A DNA stretch of 38,622 nucleotides, from NCBI GenBank assembly GCA_030019075.1, contig JASEHD010000013.1, forward strand, positions 1 to 38,622, in the 5' to 3' direction. The notes beneath the pieces are model-generated. The model worked only from the letters and a program-made list of their open reading frames with translations, made no database searches and was not told where the DNA came from. This DNA comes from Bacteroidota bacterium (GTDB taxonomy: Bacteria > Bacteroidota > Ignavibacteria > UBA10030 > SZUA-254). Numbering within the stretch: position 1 is the stretch's first letter; each line of letters starts with the position of its first letter. A program made the position numbers and the translations under genes. Below, one piece after another: positions 33,160 through 38,622 of the stretch.

Positions 33160-33273
33160 ATGAAAGTTCGTTCGTCAGTAAAAAAATTATGTGAAAATTG
33201 CAAAATTATCAGAAGAAATGGTGTTGTTCGTGTTATATGTAAAAATCCAAAACACAAACAACGTCAAGGATAA
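33160..33273 (+). CDS. rpmJ: 50S ribosomal protein L36 (zinc-binding form); below the track's ORF length cutoff
   Basis: Manual translation: [37 protein letters not shown]. Confidence 0.96.
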   Translation: MKVRSSVKKLCENCKIIRRNGVVRVICKNPKHKQRQG

Positions 33274-33307
33274 AATATTTAGTTTTTACTTGAAAGGATT
33301 ATAGGAA

Positions 33308-33691
33308 GTGGCTCGTATAGCAGGTATAGATTTACCGAAGAATAAACGTTCGGAAATTGGGCTGACATATATTTATGGGATCGGAAGGTCAAGTGCGCAG
33401 AAAATCCTAAGTCAGGCTGGAATAAGCTATGAAAAACGGATAAGCGAGTTATCAGACGATGAAGTTGCAAAAATACGTTCGATAATTACATCCGAATATA
33501 AAACTGAGGGTTCAGTACGAACAGAGACCCAGATGAACATAAAACGTTTGATGGACATTAATTCATATCGCGGTCTCCGTCATCGAAAGGGTTTACCTGT
33601 ACGCGGGCAGCGGACGCGAACAAATGCCCGGACACGTAAAGGTAAACGCAAAACAGTTGCCGGCAAGAAAAAAGTAGCCGCCAAGAAATAA
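33308..33691 (+). CDS. rpsM: 30S ribosomal protein S13 (GTG start)
   Basis: [33 protein letters not shown]...[31 protein letters not shown]. Confidence 0.98.
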   Translation: MARIAGIDLPKNKRSEIGLTYIYGIGRSSAQKILSQAGISYEKRISELSDDEVAKIRSIITSEYKTEGSVRTETQMNIKRLMDINSYRGLRHRKGLPVRGQRTRTNARTRKGKRKTVAGKKKVAAKK

Positions 33692-33710
33692 TTTTTGAAA
33701 GATAAGACGA

Positions 33711-34121
33711 ATGGCAAAACAAGGATCGGGTACAGCCACCCAAACGGCTGCAAAGAAAAAGAAAAGAATTCAAGTGGATGTTACCGGCAAAGCATTTTTA
33801 AAAGCCACATTCAATAATGTGATAGTAACAATCACTGACGTGTACGGAAACGTTATCAGTTGGTCTTCTGCCGGGCGGAACGGATTCAAAGGATCAAGAA
33901 AAAATACACCCTTTGCTGCTCAGGTTACAGCAGAAGCGGCAGCGAAAGAAGCTTATGACCTCGGATTACGAAAAGTTGACGTATTTGTAAAAGGTCCTGG
34001 TTCAGGACGTGAAGCCGGGGTGCGTTCGCTTCAGACAGTTGGTCTGGAGATATTGAGTATCCGGGATATTACACCGATTCCTCATAACGGATGTAGGCCG
34101 CCTAAACGTCGGCGCGTATAA
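33711..34121 (+). CDS. rpsK: 30S ribosomal protein S11
   Basis: [40 protein letters not shown]...[18 protein letters not shown]. Confidence 0.98.
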   Translation: MAKQGSGTATQTAAKKKKRIQVDVTGKAFLKATFNNVIVTITDVYGNVISWSSAGRNGFKGSRKNTPFAAQVTAEAAAKEAYDLGLRKVDVFVKGPGSGREAGVRSLQTVGLEILSIRDITPIPHNGCRPPKRRRV

Positions 34122-34152
34122 ATTAAATGTTATTATAAATTGTAAGGAAACT

Positions 34153-34782
34153 ATGGGACGTTATATCGAAGCAAGTTGTAGATTATGTCGACGGGAGCGG
34201 CAAAAATTATTTTTAAAAGGCACTAAATGTTTTACCGAAAAATGCCCCGTTGAACGGAGAGCGTATCCGCCCGGTGCACATGGGCAAACAAAGCGCCGGA
34301 AAATCTCTGAGTACGGAGTACAACTCCGTGAGAAGCAAAAGATCCGGCGCATGTATGGACTTCAGGAAGTTCAATTCCATAATTATTTTGAAAAAGCATT
34401 GAGTCAATCGGGACGCACGGGCGAAAATCTTATCAAATTACTCGAACGACGTCTCGATAATGTTGTCTATCGCCTCGGATTTGCTCCTTCAAGAAAAGCA
34501 AGCCGACAGATGGTAACTCATTGTCATTTCATGGTCAATAAGAAAACCGTTAATATCCCATCGTACTTATTAAAAGCCGGTGATACGGTTCAGGTAATAG
34601 ATAAAAGTAAGAAACTTGAAATTATCCATTCATCTATGAAACGGATGAAAGATAGCGCGATACTGCCTTGGCTTAGTCTTGATAAAGGAACGATGACAGG
34701 CACGCTTTTAAATGTTCCAGAAAGAGCTGATATACCACTCAACGCAAACGAACAGCTTGTAGTTGAGCTTTATTCTAAATAA
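34153..34782 (+). CDS. rpsD: 30S ribosomal protein S4 (Cys-containing, zinc-type N-terminus)
   Basis: MGRYIEASCRLCRRERQKLFLKGTKCFTEKCPVERRAYPPGAHGQ...LLERRLDNVVYRLGFA. Confidence 0.98.
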   Translation: MGRYIEASCRLCRRERQKLFLKGTKCFTEKCPVERRAYPPGAHGQTKRRKISEYGVQLREKQKIRRMYGLQEVQFHNYFEKALSQSGRTGENLIKLLERRLDNVVYRLGFAPSRKASRQMVTHCHFMVNKKTVNIPSYLLKAGDTVQVIDKSKKLEIIHSSMKRMKDSAILPWLSLDKGTMTGTLLNVPERADIPLNANEQLVVELYSK

Positions 34783-34849
34783 CAACTAACAATACACCCA
34801 GTATTTATTGAACAATTTTTCCATAAATAAATAGGTGGGAGAAAGAATT

Positions 34850-35839
34850 ATGCTAGCAACCAATTTTCAAATGCCAGAAAAAGTTCAGCTTGATGAAGCG
34901 AGTTATTCGAACACGTTTGGCAGGTTTATTTTACAACCATTAGAAAAAGGATATGGGGTTACCATCGGAAATGCATTCCGAAGGGTACTGCTTTCCTCAC
35001 TTCCGGGGACCGCATTCACGGCGATTCGGATCGAAGGTATTCTTCACGAATTTTCTACGCTCCCTGGGGTAGTCGAGGATGTTTCTGAAATCATTCTGAA
35101 CTTGAAAACTGTACGGTTAAAGTTGATTAACAAGAAACTAAACCGTGTTGTAGTTCAGGTGAAAGGACCAAAAGGTTTCACCGCGGCTGATATTCAAAAA
35201 GCCAATCCGGAGATTGAAATCTTAAATCCATCTCAACATATCGCGACACTGAACGCAGATGCTGAATTCGAACTTGAGCTGCGAATTGGCAGAGGTAAAG
35301 GATATGTTACCGCTGAAGAAAATAAATTAGCCGATCAATCAACGGACGTGATCACAATTGACTCCATTTTTACACCGGTAAAAAATGTCCGTTATTTTGT
35401 TGAATCTACCCGTGTAGGTCAAAAAACGGATTATGAAAAATTAATAATCGAGATCGAGACTGACGGTTCTATCGCACCTGACGATACACTCGCTCAGGCA
35501 GCGGTGATTCTACGAGATCACATCCAGCTATTTTTAAGTTTTAATGTTGATGCCGAGTCGCAGGAAGAACTTCTTGAAAAAGATTCAGAATTTGCACGCA
35601 TCCGTAAAATATTGCAAATGTCTGTTGATGAGTTGGAACTTTCGGTTCGTTCTCATAATTGCCTGAAAGCAGCTAATATAAAAACGATCGCAGAGCTTGT
35701 CCGACGCGATGAACCTGAGCTGTTAAAGTTTAAAAATTTTGGTAGAAAATCTCTCGCAGAATTATCAGAAATAATAGAGCAATTCGGTCTTAGATTCGGT
35801 ATGGATGTTGAAAAATATCTGCGTGAAAGCAACGAATAA
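34850..35839 (+). CDS. rpoA: DNA-directed RNA polymerase subunit alpha
   Basis: GRFILQPLEKGYGVTIGNAFRRVLLSSLPGTA...alphaCTD ELSVRSHNCLKAANIKTIAELVRR. The track GTG at 34835 overlaps the SD GTGGGAG, so ATG 34850 is preferred. Confidence 0.97.
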   Translation: MLATNFQMPEKVQLDEASYSNTFGRFILQPLEKGYGVTIGNAFRRVLLSSLPGTAFTAIRIEGILHEFSTLPGVVEDVSEIILNLKTVRLKLINKKLNRVVVQVKGPKGFTAADIQKANPEIEILNPSQHIATLNADAEFELELRIGRGKGYVTAEENKLADQSTDVITIDSIFTPVKNVRYFVESTRVGQKTDYEKLIIEIETDGSIAPDDTLAQAAVILRDHIQLFLSFNVDAESQEELLEKDSEFARIRKILQMSVDELELSVRSHNCLKAANIKTIAELVRRDEPELLKFKNFGRKSLAELSEIIEQFGLRFGMDVEKYLRESNE

Positions 35840-35862
35840 TACTTATCCCTTAGGAATATTAA

Positions 35863-36348
35863 ATGCGACACAGAAAATCTGGAAGAAAACTTAAAAGAAC
35901 GGCAAGCCATAAAAAAGCAACACTGATAGCATTGGCGACTGCGTTATTACGAAATAAAAAAATTAAAACCACATTGGCTAAAGCTAAAGAAGCACGGGTG
36001 TATGTGGAACGATTAATCACGCGTGCAAAGAATGCTGTTGCTAATGAAGGTGAGAAAAAAAATATTCATGCCCGAAGAATGATTTCACGATACATTAAAG
36101 ATCGTGAAGTAGTGAAAGAATTATTTAAGGAGATTGCCCCGAAAGTCGCAGCGCGGCAGGGTGGTTATACACGGGTTGTGAAACTTGGTCAACGATACGG
36201 TGATGGTGCTGAGGTTGCAGTACTCGAACTGGTAGATTTCAATACCGGACAAGAACCTAAGAAACCTGCTGACAAAACGAAGGTAAAGAAAGAGAAAAAA
36301 GCAAAGAAGGAAGTTCCAACCGGAACGGTTGAACAGCCGAAAGAATAA
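35863..36348 (+). CDS. rplQ: 50S ribosomal protein L17 with Lys-rich C-terminal tail
   Basis: MRHRKSGRKLKRTASHKKATLIALATALLRNKKIKTTLAKAKEARVYVERLITRAK. Confidence 0.97.
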   Translation: MRHRKSGRKLKRTASHKKATLIALATALLRNKKIKTTLAKAKEARVYVERLITRAKNAVANEGEKKNIHARRMISRYIKDREVVKELFKEIAPKVAARQGGYTRVVKLGQRYGDGAEVAVLELVDFNTGQEPKKPADKTKVKKEKKAKKEVPTGTVEQPKE

Positions 36349-36416
36349 TTTGAAAATATTCATTTGAATTGAAGGATTTCTTAAGTCATGAGGAACCCTT
36401 TTTAATTCCGGGTGAG

Positions 36417-36467
36417 AACTTCCCGAAAGTTCCTGCCGTAGCCGATCTCTAAAACTTTCGGGAAGTT
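36417..36467. repeat. Perfect 15-bp inverted repeat between convergent rplQ and the SBBP gene (bidirectional terminator or REP-like palindrome)
   Basis: AACTTCCCGAAAGTT (36417-36431), 21-nt spacer, AACTTTCGGGAAGTT (36453-36467). No U-tract on the rplQ side. Confidence 0.8.
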
Positions 36468-36473
36468 AAATGG

Positions 36474-38351
36474 TTATCTCAACAAGAGGAGCTTTTTTGT
36501 TTCGATGAACGATCCCACTTTTATTTGAGAGAAGTAGATACCGCTCGGTACCCCGCTTGCATTCCATTCCACCGACTTGTATCCTGCATCTTGCATCCCA
36601 TCAACCAATGTTGCTACTACTTGCCCGAGAACGTTGTACACTATTAGAGTTACCCATCTGGATTCTGGCATCTGGTATCTGATTTCTGTGGAAGGATTAA
36701 ACGGATTTGGATAATTTTGTTCGAGTGCAAATCGATCAGGAATATTTGACGCTATAATATCGACGTCAGGCAAATCAGGGGCTTGAGGCGGCATCTCACT
36801 TGTCGGTCTTATTTTTATGCGGGCTGCTGCGGTGGATATAGATGATGAGGATAGTATCAGCTGTCCCGGCTGATTTACTTTTACCCAGTAACCCTTTGTT
36901 GGTTCGATTATATCGACTTGTTGATAACTTCCATTATAACCAAAGAACTGAGATGTGATAATACCACCAGGATCAGAGATAATGTTCTCAACACCGATTG
37001 GGTAAGTAAGTGAGCCGATGAGATTCCAACCTTCTAATACATCAATCGTATCCATTGGGATTGTTTTACCATCGATTTTTAAGCACACTTTACTTGGGAG
37101 TTTCAACCAGTATCCTTTACCAACATCCAACGATTCACGTGCTAAATATATACCTGCAAACTCAAAGAGTTTAGAACTCGCAGATGGAAAAATGATATCT
37201 CGAGAAGGATTTTGAACATTTTTAGGTAGTGATACAAGATTCCATCCTTGAAATAAAGGGTACAAAATTGATTGCCCAAACTTGAAAGTGTTATAATGGC
37301 TTCCATTACCTAATGTAGATGATCCCGTTACATATACATTATTAAGTGTATCAATAGCAATTGCTCTTGCTATTTCAGCAGAGTTGTGGGATCCATAATG
37401 TTTTGTAATCCATGTTTGATCACCCTGTGATGTGTATTTTATTGTTACAATGTCATAAGATGTTCTCGGGCACTCACTATGGCCGGTTACGTATATATTA
37501 CCAAAACGGTCGTGAGTGATGGCTTTCGCAATATTATTAGAATTGTTAGACCCACAATATCGTACTGCCCACTCTTGAGTACCTTCTGAAGTGTACTTCA
37601 GGGTGACATAGTTGCTGTTATTACCTAAACTATCACTATATCCAGTTACATATATATTCTGAAAATTGTCTATTGTAATTCCTTGAGCAAAGTCGTTGTA
37701 ATTATGGGCTCCATCATAAAATGCGACCCACGCTTGAATACCCAAAGGAGTATATTTCACAGTAGCAAAGTCTACGGTTGCTTCAGAACCCCAGCAATAT
37801 CCGGTAACATATACATTCTCCAAGCCATCAACAGCGATAGCTTTGGCAACGTCGTAAGCATTTCCAGGTCCATCATATCGTGCTACCCATTCTTCATTTC
37901 CTGATGATGTGTACTTAATTGTGGCATAGTCTTCAGATGTACTCAAACCATGACTGTATCCAGTTACAAGCACATTATCATGGATGTCAACAGTAATGGC
38001 AGTTGGTATATCGGAACCATTCCCGGGTCCATTATATCGTGCTACCCATTCTTCATTTCCTAATGATGTGTACTTAATTGTAGTATAGTCTTCAGATGTT
38101 CCTGAATTATAGCTATATCCAGTAACATAAACATTACCAGAGCTATCAATAGCAATGGCTGTCGCGAAATCATTGAAATTTCCAGTGCCATTATATCGTG
38201 CTACCCATAGTTGAATACCTGCTGAGGTGTATTTTACTGTTGTATAGTCGAAGAATGATCCTGCACCATCACTAGTGTAACGTCCCATAGATAAGTAGAC
38301 ATTAATAAAATAATTTAGTATATTGGTATCAACAATAAAAAAGGATACCAA
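36474..38351 (-). pseudogene. SBBP/beta-propeller repeat protein with T9SS type A sorting domain, 5'-truncated by an IS630-like insertion (first ~26 codons of the ORF are IS-derived)
   Basis: Repeats of the type SSGNVYVTGYS..TSEDYTTIKYTS.GNEEWVARYNGPGN..D.A.AIA.D; C-terminus FALEQNYPNPFNPSTEIRYQMPESRWVTLIVYNVLGQVVATLVDGMQDAGYKSVEWNASGVPSGIYFSQIKVGSFIETKKLLLLR. The ORF N-terminus (MVSFFIVDTNILNYFINVYLSMGRYT) is translated from the IS end and is not a signal peptide. Confidence 0.75.
37881..38270 (-). repeat. Tandem ~159-bp (53-codon) SBBP repeats, DNA-level
   Basis: TGCTACCCAT starts at 37881, 38040 and 38199 (159-bp spacing). The first 60 bp of the first two copies differ at only 3 positions. 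Confidence 0.8.
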
Positions 38352-38622
38352 TGAAACTACATGAAACGGAAAGACAAGAATTACAAAAACTCATAAAAGG
38401 AAGAAACACAAAACAGAAAGTGGTGTTTCGTGCAAAAATCCTCATCAAGTTATCAGAAGGAATAAAGAAAACAAAAATATCAAAAGAACTAAACATTAAC
38501 CGGAATACCATCTATCTATGGGAAAAAAGATATGCTTCGGGTGGAGTCAAAAGTATTATGAAAGACGCCAGTAGACCGGGAAGAAAACCAAAGATAGACT
38601 CAGACAAAAAGAAAGCAATAAT
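38275..38622 (+). mobile_element. Left part of an IS630-family insertion sequence (continues beyond the window)
   Basis: CTAG target (38272-38275), terminal sequence GTGTAACGTCCCA related to the left-edge IS end, followed by a transposase ORF. Confidence 0.8.
38351..38622 (+). CDS. IS630-family transposase, N-terminal HTH portion (partial, runs off right edge)
   Basis: Manual translation: MKLHETERQELQKLIKGRNTKQKVVFRAKILIKLSEGIKKTKISKELNINRNTIYLWEKRYASGGVKSIMKDASRPGRKPKIDSDKKKAI; typical IS630 HTH followed by a GRKPKI linker. Confidence 0.85.
   Translation, partial: MKLHETERQELQKLIKGRNTKQKVVFRAKILIKLSEGIKKTKISKELNINRNTIYLWEKRYASGGVKSIMKDASRPGRKPKIDSDKKKAI

Noticed and set aside
6096-36363. 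Numerous antisense ORFs of 60-150 aa opposite r-protein, rpoB/rpoC, fusA and tuf genes
   Set aside because: All are shadows of highly conserved sense genes, without own RBS/domain evidence.
38329-38511. Minus-strand ORF 38329-38511
   Set aside because: Antisense to the IS630 transposase reading frame, no domain support.
1-38622. Giant composite transposon carrying the ribosomal cluster between two IS630 copies
   Set aside because: IS630 elements are not known to mobilise ~38-kb essential blocks; assembly or window breaks at repeated IS sequences explain the arrangement better.
1-38622. CRISPR arrays, defence islands, BGCs or a novel multi-gene system
   Set aside because: No direct repeats with spacers and no unassigned multi-gene clusters were seen; nearly all the sequence is accounted for by well-known housekeeping genes.

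Overview
The window is dominated by one long, plus-strand, core informational gene cluster (about 4.9-36.35 kb). It runs tRNA-Thr/Tyr/Gly/Thr, rpmG, tRNA-Trp, secE-nusG-rplKAJL-rpoBC, the str operon (rpsL-rpsG-fusA-tuf), S10 (rpsJ to rpsQ), spc (rplN to rpmJ, with a tRNA-Gln inside it) and alpha (rpsM-rpsK-rpsD-rpoA-rplQ). The flanks are accessory. On the left are a minus-strand FG-GAP/VCBS-like secreted protein with a T9SS-type sorting domain, a minus-strand exported phospholipase D-family protein that resembles PLD3/PLD4, and a plus-strand DUF2723 (TMEM260-like) membrane protein. On the right is a minus-strand SBBP-repeat protein with a T9SS-type C-terminus. Both extreme ends of the window look like the ends of IS630-family elements that interrupt the two T9SS-type genes: related inverted repeats GTGTACTGTCCCA and GTGTAACGTCCCA, each at a CTAG target, with the start of a transposase on the right. 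The sorting domains and gene order suggest the FCB superphylum (Bacteroidetes/Ignavibacteria-like), by inference only. I found no clearly novel multi-gene system. The items most worth follow-up are the tRNA-Gln inside the spc operon, candidate r-protein leaders and attenuators in intergenic gaps, a perfect 15-bp palindromic element after rplQ, the IS630 junctions, and the PLD3-like protein.
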